From DATJPY01 sp035506135 (GTDB lineage: Bacteria > Myxococcota_A > UBA9160 > PR03), in assembly GCA_035506135.1 (NCBI GenBank), contig DATJPY010000079.1, forward strand, positions 1 to 64,000: a stretch of DNA of 64,000 nucleotides, in the 5' to 3' direction. A program made the translations under genes and the position numbers. Below, piece by piece: positions 18,741 through 26,340 of the stretch. How positions within the stretch are numbered: the first letter of the stretch is position 1; every line of letters starts with the position of its first letter. Below the pieces are notes generated by a model. The model was not told the DNA's origin. It was given only the letters and a program-made list of their open reading frames with translations, and made no database searches.

Positions 18741-20810
18741 CTAGGCGACCGGCCCGTCCTCGAGCTCGGCGGCGAGCCCCTCCCATTCCTTGTACAGCGC
18801 CTCGACCTCGGCGCGCAGCGCCGATCGCTCGGCCTCGAGCGCGCGCATGCGCTCGCCGTCGCGATGCACGGAAGGCTCGGCCATCCGCCAGCCGATCGCC
18901 TCGAGCGCGCTCTCGCGCTCGAGGATGCTCTGCTCGACGCGCGCCAGACTGCGCTCGATGCGGTGGCGGGCAATCTTCTGACTTCGCTCGCCTGCGGCTC
19001 GCTGGGTGTTCGAGCCTTGCTGAGCTGCAGCACGTCCTGATTGACTTCGCTCGCCTGCGGTTCGCTGCGCGCTCGGGCCCTGCTGAGCTGCAGCGCGTCC
19101 TGATGAACTTCGCTCGCCTTCGGCTCGCTGCGCGCCGCCTGCGGCGGCTTGCGGGGATATTCCGCCCGATCGAATTGCCCCGGAGGCAGCGGGGCCGTTG
19201 GTCGCGCTGGACTGCTTCAGGTACGCGTCGTAGTTGCCGGTGAAGTCGCGGAGCCTGCCCGCGCGCACCTCGAGCACGCGGGTCGCGACGGCGTTCACGA
19301 ACGCGCGATCGTGGGAGACGAAGAGCAGGGTGCCCTCGTAGCCGCGCAGGGCGTCCTCGAGTACCTCGCAGGCTGCCAGGTCGAGGTGGTTGGTGGGCTC
19401 GTCCAGCACCAGGAAGTTGGCGGGGCGCAGCAGCAGTCGGGCGAGCGCGAGTCGCGCCTTCTCGCCGCCCGAGAGCACGGCCACCTTCTTCTGGACGTCG
19501 TCGCCCGAGAAGAGGAAGGCGCCGAGATGGCCGCGCAGGCGCGGCACGTCGTCGATCGCGGCGATGCGCTCGAGCTCGCCGAGCACGCTGCCGTCCGGAT
19601 CGAGCGACTCCAGCTGGTGCTGCGCGTAGAAGGTCTGGGTCACCCGATGGCCGAGCCGCCGCATCCCGCGCTCGATCGGCACGGTCCCCGCCGCGATCCG
19701 GAGCAGGGTCGACTTGCCGGCGCCGTTCGGCCCGACCAGCGCGACGCGGTCGCCCCGGCGCAGCAGCAGGTCGAGGTCCTCGTACACTCTCGTTTCGCCG
19801 TATCCCTGCGCCACCCCCTCGAGAGCCAGGACGATGTCGCCCGCGCGCACCGGCGGCGGGATGCGCAGGTGCATGCGGCGGGCGTTCGCGCGCGGCGCCT
19901 CGGTCGCGTCGCGCTCCATACGCGCGATCATCTTGATGCGGCTCTGCGCCTGGCGCGCCTTCGACGCCTTGTAGCGGAATCGGTCGACGAAGCGCTCGAG
20001 CTCGGCGCGCCGGCGCTCCTCGCTTCGCCGCCGCGCCTCCGCCTGCTCGCGCCGCGCCGCGCGCTGCTCGAGATAGGCCTCCCAGTTGCCCTCGTACACG
20101 GTGAGCACGCCGTGCTCGAGCTCGGCGATGCGCGTGGTGTGGCGGGTCAGGAAGGTGCGATCGTGCGAGACCGCCACGACGGCGCCGCGGTACGCGTCGA
20201 GGAAGCCCTCGAGCCACTCGATCGCCGGGAGGTCGAGATGATTGGTCGGCTCGTCGAGGAGCAGCACGTCCGGCTCGGCGAGCAGCAGCTTGGCGAGCTG
20301 GATGCGCATCAGCCAGCCGCCGCTGAACGAGCGCACCGGGCGCCCCCTCTCCTCGGTGCCGAAGCCGAGGCCCGCGAGCACGCGTTCGACGCGGGCCTCG
20401 CGCCGGAAGCCGTCCGCCGCGTCGAAGCGCGCGCGCAGCGCGTCGTAGCGTTCGACGAGCGCGCGCGCCGGCTCCCCGCTCCCGGCGGCCATCCGCGCCT
20501 CGAGCTCGCGCGCCTCGCGGTCGAGCGCGTCCAGGTGCGCGAGCGCGCGGGCGGCCTCCTCGCGCACCGAGTGGGAGAGCGTCGGGTCGACCTCCTGCCC
20601 GAGGCGCCCGATCCGCACTCGGCGCGGCGCCAGGACGCGTCCCGCGTCGGGCGCCTCCTCGCCGCCGAGCAGGCGCAGCAGGGTCGTCTTGCCGGCGCCG
20701 TTGGGACCGACGAGGCCAAGGCGATCGCGCGGGCGCAGCTCGAACGCCACGCCCGCGAAAAGGCAGCGCTCTCCGATCTGCCGGGCGAGTGCTTCGGCGC
20801 GCAGCAGCAC
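18741..20810 (-). CDS. ABC-F family ATPase (Uup/YheS-like ribosome-associated) with repeat-derived linker
   Basis: A 689-residue soluble protein with two ABC domains and no membrane segment, as in the ABC-F translation factors. Each domain has a Walker A motif (GPNGAGKTT near residue 36; GPNGAGKST near 350), signatures SFSGGWLMR and LSGGEKARL, and Walker B LLLDEPTNHLDLP / LVLDEPTNHLDLA. The inter-domain linker (about 240-320) is helical and basic, where ABC-F proteins contact tRNA. Residues about 540-612 are an unusual low-complexity insert coded by a dispersed repeat (SGRAAAQQG occurs twice), followed by the normal C-terminal coiled coil. ATG 20810 gives the standard start. The exact subfamily is uncertain. 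Confidence 0.93.
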   Translation of the reverse strand: MLLRAEALARQIGERCLFAGVAFELRPRDRLGLVGPNGAGKTTLLRLLGGEEAPDAGRVLAPRRVRIGRLGQEVDPTLSHSVREEAARALAHLDALDREARELEARMAAGSGEPARALVERYDALRARFDAADGFRREARVERVLAGLGFGTEERGRPVRSFSGGWLMRIQLAKLLLAEPDVLLLDEPTNHLDLPAIEWLEGFLDAYRGAVVAVSHDRTFLTRHTTRIAELEHGVLTVYEGNWEAYLEQRAARREQAEARRRSEERRRAELERFVDRFRYKASKARQAQSRIKMIARMERDATEAPRANARRMHLRIPPPVRAGDIVLALEGVAQGYGETRVYEDLDLLLRRGDRVALVGPNGAGKSTLLRIAAGTVPIERGMRRLGHRVTQTFYAQHQLESLDPDGSVLGELERIAAIDDVPRLRGHLGAFLFSGDDVQKKVAVLSGGEKARLALARLLLRPANFLVLDEPTNHLDLAACEVLEDALRGYEGTLLFVSHDRAFVNAVATRVLEVRAGRLRDFTGNYDAYLKQSSATNGPAASGAIRSGGISPQAAAGGAQRAEGERSSSGRAAAQQGPSAQRTAGERSQSGRAAAQQGSNTQRAAGERSQKIARHRIERSLARVEQSILERESALEAIGWRMAEPSVHRDGERMRALEAERSALRAEVEALYKEWEGLAAELEDGPVA
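18975..19194. repeat. Dispersed palindromic repeat, copy A (three 63-bp-spaced units inside the ABC-F gene)
   Basis: The core ACTTCGCTCGCC occurs at 18981, 19044 and 19107, exactly 63 bases (21 codons) apart, each of the first two units ending with TGCTGAGCTGCAGC and CGTCC. The third unit continues into a hairpin (19134-19139 with 19143-19148, loop TGC), then GCTTGCGG and ATCGAATTGCCCCGGAGGC. Bases 19101-19160 match copy C (33785-33844) at about 55 of 60 positions. It is antisense to and in frame with the host gene. Confidence 0.88.
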
Positions 20811-20902
20811 GCGCGCAATCTAGCAGTCGGTTCAACCCGCTCGCCGCAGCGACCGATGAGACAAGATGGACCGGGCGGGGCCGCCTCGAGGGAGACGCCC
20901 GC

Positions 20903-21193
20903 ATGGACGCCGAAGGAATCCTGGTCGCCGGCGAGCACGGCATCCATCTCCTGTTCGACACTCCGACGATCGGAGCCGCCCTCGCGGAGGATCCCGAGGC
21001 GCTGCGCTCGATCGCGGCCGCGCGACGGCTCGAGCTGCGCGCCGTGGTCCAGGCAATCCTCGCGGCGCCGGCGGCAGAGCAGGCGCGCGCGTTCATCGCG
21101 GAGCTGCCGAGCGACCTCCGCCACGCGCTGGTGATGCTCTACTTCGAGCTGCTCGAGCGCCGTCTGCGGAGCCGCAGCCCCGTGCTGCACTGA
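20903..21193 (+). CDS. Hypothetical 96-residue protein
   Basis: I do not recognise the family. From ATG 20903 (GGGAG about nine bases upstream) it codes for MDAEGILVAGEHGIHLLFDT and continues with two or three helical, leucine- and alanine-rich segments (LELRAVVQAILAA, RHALVMLYFELLERRL). No signal peptide, membrane segment or cysteine motif is visible. Codon usage matches that of the neighbours. It is divergent from the ABC-F gene and convergent with the small HTH gene, so it is probably a single-gene unit. Confidence 0.7.
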   Translation: MDAEGILVAGEHGIHLLFDTPTIGAALAEDPEALRSIAAARRLELRAVVQAILAAPAAEQARAFIAELPSDLRHALVMLYFELLERRLRSRSPVLH

Positions 21194-21230
21194 GCCGGGG
21201 CGACCCTGCGGCCTCGTCGCCGGCCCCTCG

Positions 21231-21521
21231 CTATCGCGCGGGAGGCTCCGGTGCTCCCTCCGCGACCAGCTCGATCGGGTTGCAGTCGAGGCCGGCGGCG
21301 ATCAGGCACAGGGTCGCGAACGGAATCGGCGCGTTGCGCTCCTCGACGGCCGAGAGCAGCGTCGGGGCGAGCGTGGCGCGCAGCCCCGTCGCGGCCTCTT
21401 CCGCGCGCCCGATCGCATCGACCAGCTCGCGCACCGACCAGCCGCGGGCGTGGCGGCGACCTCGGATCGCGAGCCCATCGGGTCGGACCGGGCGCAGGTC
21501 GTCCTCGTCGAGGTCGGACAT
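21231..21521 (-). CDS. Small XRE-like helix-turn-helix protein
   Basis: A 96-residue protein. GLAIRGRRHARGWSVRELVD followed by APTLLSAVEERNAPIPFATL and LIAAGLDCNPIELV has the spacing of an XRE/Cro-type HTH: first helix, turn, recognition helix with an E-R-N stretch, then a helix ending in a PxEL motif. The acidic N-terminus (MSDLDEDDL) is short. ATG 21521 was chosen because the longer frame upstream reads antisense to the JAMM gene. No toxin partner is adjacent, so a stand-alone regulator is more likely than an antitoxin. Targets are unknown. Confidence 0.7.
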   Translation of the reverse strand: MSDLDEDDLRPVRPDGLAIRGRRHARGWSVRELVDAIGRAEEAATGLRATLAPTLLSAVEERNAPIPFATLCLIAAGLDCNPIELVAEGAPEPPAR

Positions 21522-21582
21522 GGAATGCCTCGCTGCGCCTCCAGGTTCGCACGTCGGGAGGCGCTTTCCTAGACTGCGCGCC

Positions 21583-22143
21583 GTGCGCGGCCGCATCGAA
21601 GTCGACGGCGACCTCGCGCCCGTAGTGATCCCGGCCGAGGTGCTGAACGAGGTGTTCGCCCACGCCCGCGAGGCGGAGCCCGAAGAGTGCTGCGGCCTCA
21701 TCACGGGCGACGTGCGGCTCCGACACCGTGTCGTGGTGCGCTGCCGCAACGACATGACGCTCCACCACCGCCGGGATCCGGGGACATACCCGCGCGATGG
21801 GACCGAGGCGTTCCACATGAACGAGCAGGACTACCTCGCTGCCGAACGGGAGGCCAGCACGCGCGGCGAGGACGTCACCTGCGTCTACCACTCGCACGTC
21901 GGGTGCGGCGCGTACTTCTCCGAGCTCGACCAGGAGTTCGCCGAGCAGCCGCACTTCCCGTTCCCCCATGCCGATCACCTCGTGGTGTCGGTGATCGGCG
22001 GCAAGGTGGGCGACCCGGTGCTGTTCGAGCGGCGGCGCGGGGAGGCGCCGGGCCGCTGGCGGACGGGCCGGCGCGGCGCTTCGGCGGGGCGGGATGGGCT
22101 CCCGGGATTCGTCGGGCGCGGCGTGATGCACGGGCGCTCGTGA
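21583..22143 (+). CDS. JAMM/MPN-type (M67) metallopeptidase
   Basis: A 186-residue protein with a complete JAMM zinc site: the Glu in EPEECCGLITG, then HSHVGCGAYFSELD, which is exactly H-x-H-x7-S-x-x-D. Bacterial stand-alone JAMM enzymes (CysO-type Mec, RadC-like M67) remove small ubiquitin-like or sulfur-carrier proteins from their partners. GTG 21583 is the first reasonable start; there is no strong ribosome site. The gene overlaps the lipoprotein gene by GTGA, and sat lies one gene further on, so a link with sulfur metabolism is possible but inferred. The last 45 residues are basic and probably disordered. Confidence 0.85.
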   Translation: MRGRIEVDGDLAPVVIPAEVLNEVFAHAREAEPEECCGLITGDVRLRHRVVVRCRNDMTLHHRRDPGTYPRDGTEAFHMNEQDYLAAEREASTRGEDVTCVYHSHVGCGAYFSELDQEFAEQPHFPFPHADHLVVSVIGGKVGDPVLFERRRGEAPGRWRTGRRGASAGRDGLPGFVGRGVMHGRS

Positions 22144-23165
22144 GCGGCTCGCTGCCCCGCCGCGTGGCCCTCCTCGCATGCGCCCTCGCCGCGAGCGGTG
22201 GCTGCTCGACCGGGGGAGCGCTCCAGCTCTCGGAGCTCCCGGCGTCGCCCGTGGCGGTGCTGTATCGGAACGAGAGTGCGGCGACGAAGCACGCCGGCGC
22301 GATGAAGGACCTCGAGGAGCGGCAGCAGGGCGGTGGCGGCCAGGGGTTGGTCCGTCTCGAGGATCTCGACGCGCTCTTCGGCGGGGTGCCCGATGCGGCG
22401 AAGCGGGTCGCCGAGCCGGGGCACCTCGCGTTGATCGATCCCCACACCGGCCGCGCGACCGAGGTGGACAACGTGCCGCCCGGCGCCCATCCGCTCGGCT
22501 GGTCGCCCGACCGCAAGACGCTCCTGCTGGCGGGCCGCTGGCGCGATGGCACGCAGCTCTTCGCATGGGACCGCGCCGCGGGCACCGTGCAGATCCTGAC
22601 GTCGGGACCCTACGAACATCCGCAGGGCTGCCTGCTCGCGGACGGGCGCCTGGTGGCGCTCGAGATCGACGCGAGCGGCGGCAAGAAGATCTCGCGCCTC
22701 GTCGCCACGCCGAAGGGCGGGACGGGAGTGCGACCGCTCACGGAAGGTCCCTCGGAGGCGCAGCCCGCCTGCTCGCCGACCGAGGACCAGATCGCCAACG
22801 TCACGATCGGGAGCGACGGCGTGCCCGTGATCGTGGTGCGGACGCTCGACGCGCCCCAGTGGCCGCATCTGGCCGCGCGCGGCTTCAACCCGACCTTCAC
22901 GCCCGATGGGAAGTGGATCCTGTTCGCCGCCAAGACCCAGCAGGGCAAGCGCGTGTTCCGCGTGCGCCCCGACGGCAGCGGGCGCAGCGCGGTGAGCCAG
23001 AGCACCCAGGAGGAGAGCGAGCCCGCCGTCTCGCCCGACGGCCGCTACGTTGCGTACGTCGTCGAGCAGGATCACCGCGACAAGCTCTGGGTGCGGCGCA
23101 TCGACTTGACGGGCGGCGATCGGCCGCTGCTGGGTGACGGCGACGGCGTGTCACCGGTCTGGTAG
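22140..23165 (+). CDS. Lipoprotein with TolB/PD40-like beta-propeller repeats
   Basis: A 341-residue exported protein. GTG 22140 (overlapping the JAMM stop) gives a short basic start, a hydrophobic stretch RVALLACALAASGG and the lipobox Cys in ASGGCSTGG, so it should be lipid-anchored in the envelope. The body contains repeated propeller strands of the PD40/TolB kind (GWSPDRKTLLLAG, TPDGKWILFAAK, VSPDGRYVAYVVE). Such domains act in protein-protein contact, as in TolB; no catalytic residues are seen. Function unknown. Coupling to the JAMM gene by overlap suggests co-expression. Confidence 0.83.
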   Translation: MSGSLPRRVALLACALAASGGCSTGGALQLSELPASPVAVLYRNESAATKHAGAMKDLEERQQGGGGQGLVRLEDLDALFGGVPDAAKRVAEPGHLALIDPHTGRATEVDNVPPGAHPLGWSPDRKTLLLAGRWRDGTQLFAWDRAAGTVQILTSGPYEHPQGCLLADGRLVALEIDASGGKKISRLVATPKGGTGVRPLTEGPSEAQPACSPTEDQIANVTIGSDGVPVIVVRTLDAPQWPHLAARGFNPTFTPDGKWILFAAKTQQGKRVFRVRPDGSGRSAVSQSTQEESEPAVSPDGRYVAYVVEQDHRDKLWVRRIDLTGGDRPLLGDGDGVSPVW

Positions 23166-23193
23166 GCCGGGACTTCGAGGGAGGTCGGCGGGA

Positions 23194-24465
23194 ATGGATG
23201 TGGAGCGGAAGGGCGCGCGGGATCTGGTGCCGGTGCACGGGGGGCTCGTGGAGCCGGTGGATCGCGTGGTCCCGCTCAGCGCGCGGCCGCGGCTGCTCGC
23301 GGAGGCCGAACGGCTGCCCGCGATCCGCGTGAGCCGCGCCGACCTCTCGACGGTGCACCGCATCGCCGACGGCACCCTGTCGCCGCTCGAGGGGCCGATG
23401 GGCGCGGAGGATTGGCATCGCGTCCTCGACCACGGCGTGCTCCTGCGCGACGGCCGCCGCTACGCCTGGGGCATCCCCCTCTCGCTGCCGGTCGGCGAAG
23501 GCGAGGCGCGCGCCCTGTCGGCCGGCGGGTCGGCGGCGCTGCGCAGCGAGACGGGCGCGTGCGTCGGGATCCTTGACGGCGTCGAGCTCTTCGACTGGGA
23601 CAAGCACAAGTACGTGCGGCAGGTCTACGGCACCGAGCGCTTCGACCATCCGGGCGGCCGCATGACCGAGGCCGACGAGCGGACCCGGCTCGTCGGCGGG
23701 CGCCTGCGCGCGCTCCCGCAGGAGGCGCGTCCGGAGTGGGGCCAATACCTGTTCTCTCCCCGACTCTCGCGCGCGCTGATCCGCGAGCGGAAGTGGCAGC
23801 GCGCGCTGGCCTTCCAGACCCGCAATCCGCTCCACCGCGCGCACGAGTACGCGCTGGTGGCGGGCGCCGAGCGGCTGACGCGCGAGGGCTTCTTCACGGG
23901 CGTGGTGCTGATGCCGCTGGTCGGCGAGCTGAAGGGCGACGATGTCCCCGCCGCCGTGCGCATGCAGTGCTACCGCGTGCTGCACGACCAGAAGCTGCTG
24001 GGCCAGGGCGACAAGGACGAGGCGCTCTGGCGCTCGGCGGGCTACGACCTCGCCGAGGTGTTCGAGGTCATCGCGCTCGACATGAAGATGTTCTACGGCG
24101 GGCCGAAGGAGGCGATCATGCATGCCATCTACCGCCAGAACCACGGCTTCAGCGACCTGGTGATCGGGCGCAAGCACGCCGACGCACCCTTCGACGACGG
24201 CACGCCGATCTGGGGCGACTTCGACGCGCAGCACATCTTCGACGCGCTGCCGGGCGAGCTCCACCTGCGCCCCTGCAAGATCGGCTTCGCCGCCTACTAC
24301 GAGTCGATCGGCCGGGTCGATCTCACCGACCACCACCCGGACGAGAAGCCCTTCGCGATCAGCGGCACCAAGGTCCGCGAGCAGCTCCTGCGCGGCGAGC
24401 GGCCCGACCCGCGCATCCTGCGGCCCGAGGTGGCCGAGGTGCTGATCCAGGCCTACCGCTCGTGA
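23194..24465 (+). CDS. sat: Sulfate adenylyltransferase (ATP sulfurylase)
   Basis: A 423-residue homo-oligomeric type enzyme converting sulfate and ATP to APS and pyrophosphate, the entry step for sulfate assimilation and for PAPS used by sulfotransferases. An N-terminal PUA-like domain precedes the catalytic domain with QTRNPLHRAHEYAL (the QxRNPxHxxHE nucleotide motif) and LVIGRKHAD. There is no fused APS kinase. ATG 23194 has GGAGG and GGCGGGA upstream. It overlaps ald by GTGA. Within the window this is the only visible source of activated sulfate for the sulfotransferase fusion; APS kinase must lie elsewhere. Confidence 0.95.
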   Translation: MDVERKGARDLVPVHGGLVEPVDRVVPLSARPRLLAEAERLPAIRVSRADLSTVHRIADGTLSPLEGPMGAEDWHRVLDHGVLLRDGRRYAWGIPLSLPVGEGEARALSAGGSAALRSETGACVGILDGVELFDWDKHKYVRQVYGTERFDHPGGRMTEADERTRLVGGRLRALPQEARPEWGQYLFSPRLSRALIRERKWQRALAFQTRNPLHRAHEYALVAGAERLTREGFFTGVVLMPLVGELKGDDVPAAVRMQCYRVLHDQKLLGQGDKDEALWRSAGYDLAEVFEVIALDMKMFYGGPKEAIMHAIYRQNHGFSDLVIGRKHADAPFDDGTPIWGDFDAQHIFDALPGELHLRPCKIGFAAYYESIGRVDLTDHHPDEKPFAISGTKVREQLLRGERPDPRILRPEVAEVLIQAYRS

Positions 24466-25574
24466 GGATCGGCGTCCCTCGCGAGACCAAGGACAACGAG
24501 GGCCGGATCGGCATCGTGCCGGATGGCGTGCGCCAGCTCGCCGCTGCAGGGCACGAGGTCCTGGTCGAGCGGGGCGCGGGCCTCGGGAGCGGCTTCGCCG
24601 ACGACCGCTTCGCCCAGGCGGGCGCGCGCCTGGTCGAGGTCGAGGAGGTGTGGAGCAGCCCGCAGCTGATCGTGAAGGTGAAGGAGCCGAACGCGCAGGA
24701 GGTGAAGCGCCTGCGCCCCGGCGTCGGGCTCTTCTGCTACCTGCACCTCGCGCCGAACCGCGCGCTCACCGAGGCGCTGCTGGCGGCCGAGGTAGTCGCC
24801 ATCGCCTACGAGACGATCCAGCAGCCCGACGGCGCATTTCCGGTGCTCGCGCCGATGAGCGAGGTGGCGGGCCGGCTCGCGATCCAGGTCGGCGTCACGC
24901 TGCTGCAGCGAGATCGCGGCGGGAAGGGCGTGCTGGTCGGCGGCGTGCCGGGCGTCATGCGGGGCCGGGTGGCGGTGATCGGCGCCGGCACGGTCGGGAT
25001 CAACGCGGTGCGGGTCGCCCACGCGCTCGGCGCAGAGATCGACGTGCTCGACGTCGACCTGAAGCGCCTCACCTACGTGTACGATCTGTTCCACGGGGAG
25101 CTGAACACGCTCTACTCGAACCGCGTCAACCTCGAGCGCTCGGTGGCGCACGCGGATCTGCTGGTGGGAGCCGTCTACCTGCGAGGCCGGCGCGCCCCGC
25201 GCATCATCACCGAGAGGATGGTGCAGTCGATGGAGCCCGGCTCCGTGGTCGCCGACGTGGCGGTCGACCAGGGCGGCTGCATCGAGACGATCCGGCCGAC
25301 CACGCTCTCCGATCCCACCTACGTGCGGCACGGAGTGATCCACTACGGTGTCGCCAACATGCCGGCCGCCGTGCCGCGCACCTCGACCTTCGCGCTCACC
25401 AACACCACTCTGCCCTACGTGGAGCGCATCGCGGAGCGCGGCCTCGCGGCGGCCGTGCTCGAGGAGCCGGCGCTCGCGCTCGGCGCCAACGTGTGGCGCG
25501 GCGCCCTGGTGTGCGAGGGGGTCGCCGAGGCCCACGAGCTGCCGCTGCGCGCGCTCTCCGACGTGGTCCGGTGA
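24462..25574 (+). CDS. ald: Alanine dehydrogenase
   Basis: A 370-residue NAD-dependent enzyme interconverting L-alanine and pyruvate plus ammonia. MRIGVPRETKDNEGRIGIVP is the hallmark N-terminus, KVKEPNAQEV and YLHLAPN supply substrate-site residues, and VAVIGAGTVGINAVRVAH is the Rossmann NAD loop. ANMPAAVPRTSTFALTN near the C-terminus is specific for alanine dehydrogenase over the transhydrogenase alpha subunit. The length is standard. It is coupled on both sides by GTGA overlaps (sat and the deacetylase), so the three enzymes are one transcript although they have no obvious common pathway. Confidence 0.95.
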   Translation: MRIGVPRETKDNEGRIGIVPDGVRQLAAAGHEVLVERGAGLGSGFADDRFAQAGARLVEVEEVWSSPQLIVKVKEPNAQEVKRLRPGVGLFCYLHLAPNRALTEALLAAEVVAIAYETIQQPDGAFPVLAPMSEVAGRLAIQVGVTLLQRDRGGKGVLVGGVPGVMRGRVAVIGAGTVGINAVRVAHALGAEIDVLDVDLKRLTYVYDLFHGELNTLYSNRVNLERSVAHADLLVGAVYLRGRRAPRIITERMVQSMEPGSVVADVAVDQGGCIETIRPTTLSDPTYVRHGVIHYGVANMPAAVPRTSTFALTNTTLPYVERIAERGLAAAVLEEPALALGANVWRGALVCEGVAEAHELPLRALSDVVR

Positions 25575-26320
25575 TCGACGGCGCGATCGCCTGCTTCACC
25601 TTCGACAATCTCGGCGAGGCGGCCGAGATCGGCGCCGGCCGGCTCGCGGGGCCGCTCGCGCCGGGGGCCGACGCCTCGCTCGCGCTCGGCCAGCCGCGGC
25701 TGCTCGCGCTGCTCGCCCGGCGCGGCGTGCGCGCGAGCTTCTTCGTCGAGGGCTGGAACGGCGTGCACCACGCGGCCGCCGTCGCGGAGATCGCGGCGTG
25801 CGGTCACGAGTTGGGCTGCCACGGGTGGCTGCACGAGCGCTGGGGCGATCTCGAGCCGGAGCGAGAGGCGGATCTGCTGCGGCGCGCGACCGAGGCGCTG
25901 GCCCGCGCGGCCGGTGCGCCGCCGCTGGGCTTCCGCGCCCCCGGAGGCTCGCGCACCGATGCGACCGAGCGCCTGCTGCTCGAGCTCGGCTACCGCTACG
26001 ACGCGAGCCTGGGCGACGGGATGCGGCCGGCGCGACTGGCGGCCGGCCTGGCCCAGGTGCCCTTCGTCTGGGCGGGGGTGGACGGCGCCTGGTACCTGCG
26101 CCCCACGCCGGCCGAGCCCGATCAGGTCCGCGACGCGTGGCTCGCCGCGCTCGAGCGAACGGCCGAGCGGGGAGGGCTCTTCGTGCTCGTGTGTCACGCC
26201 TTCATCACCGGCGTCGACCCGGAGCGCATCGCCGCGCTCGACGCGGTGATCGAGGCCGCCCAGGGCGAGGAGCGCGTGGCCGTGCGCACGCTCGGCGAGG
26301 TAGCCGCCGCGCTTCCCTGA
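25571..26320 (+). CDS. Polysaccharide deacetylase-like (NodB-fold) protein
   Basis: A 249-residue NodB-homology protein without a signal peptide. MT1-like CFTFDNLGEAAE, MT2-like HELGCHGWLHE (the two His of the metal site), and MT3-like GFRAPGGSRTD are present. The canonical TFDDG has become TFDN: the catalytic-base Asp is kept but the metal-ligand Asp is Asn, so activity or metal use may differ. Related cytosolic proteins act on small amide substrates as well as on glycans. The GTG start overlaps the ald stop as GTGA. Substrate unknown. Confidence 0.82.
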   Translation: MIDGAIACFTFDNLGEAAEIGAGRLAGPLAPGADASLALGQPRLLALLARRGVRASFFVEGWNGVHHAAAVAEIAACGHELGCHGWLHERWGDLEPEREADLLRRATEALARAAGAPPLGFRAPGGSRTDATERLLLELGYRYDASLGDGMRPARLAAGLAQVPFVWAGVDGAWYLRPTPAEPDQVRDAWLAALERTAERGGLFVLVCHAFITGVDPERIAALDAVIEAAQGEERVAVRTLGEVAAALP

Positions 26321-26340
26321 TCCGAGACGAGCGCCCGCGC

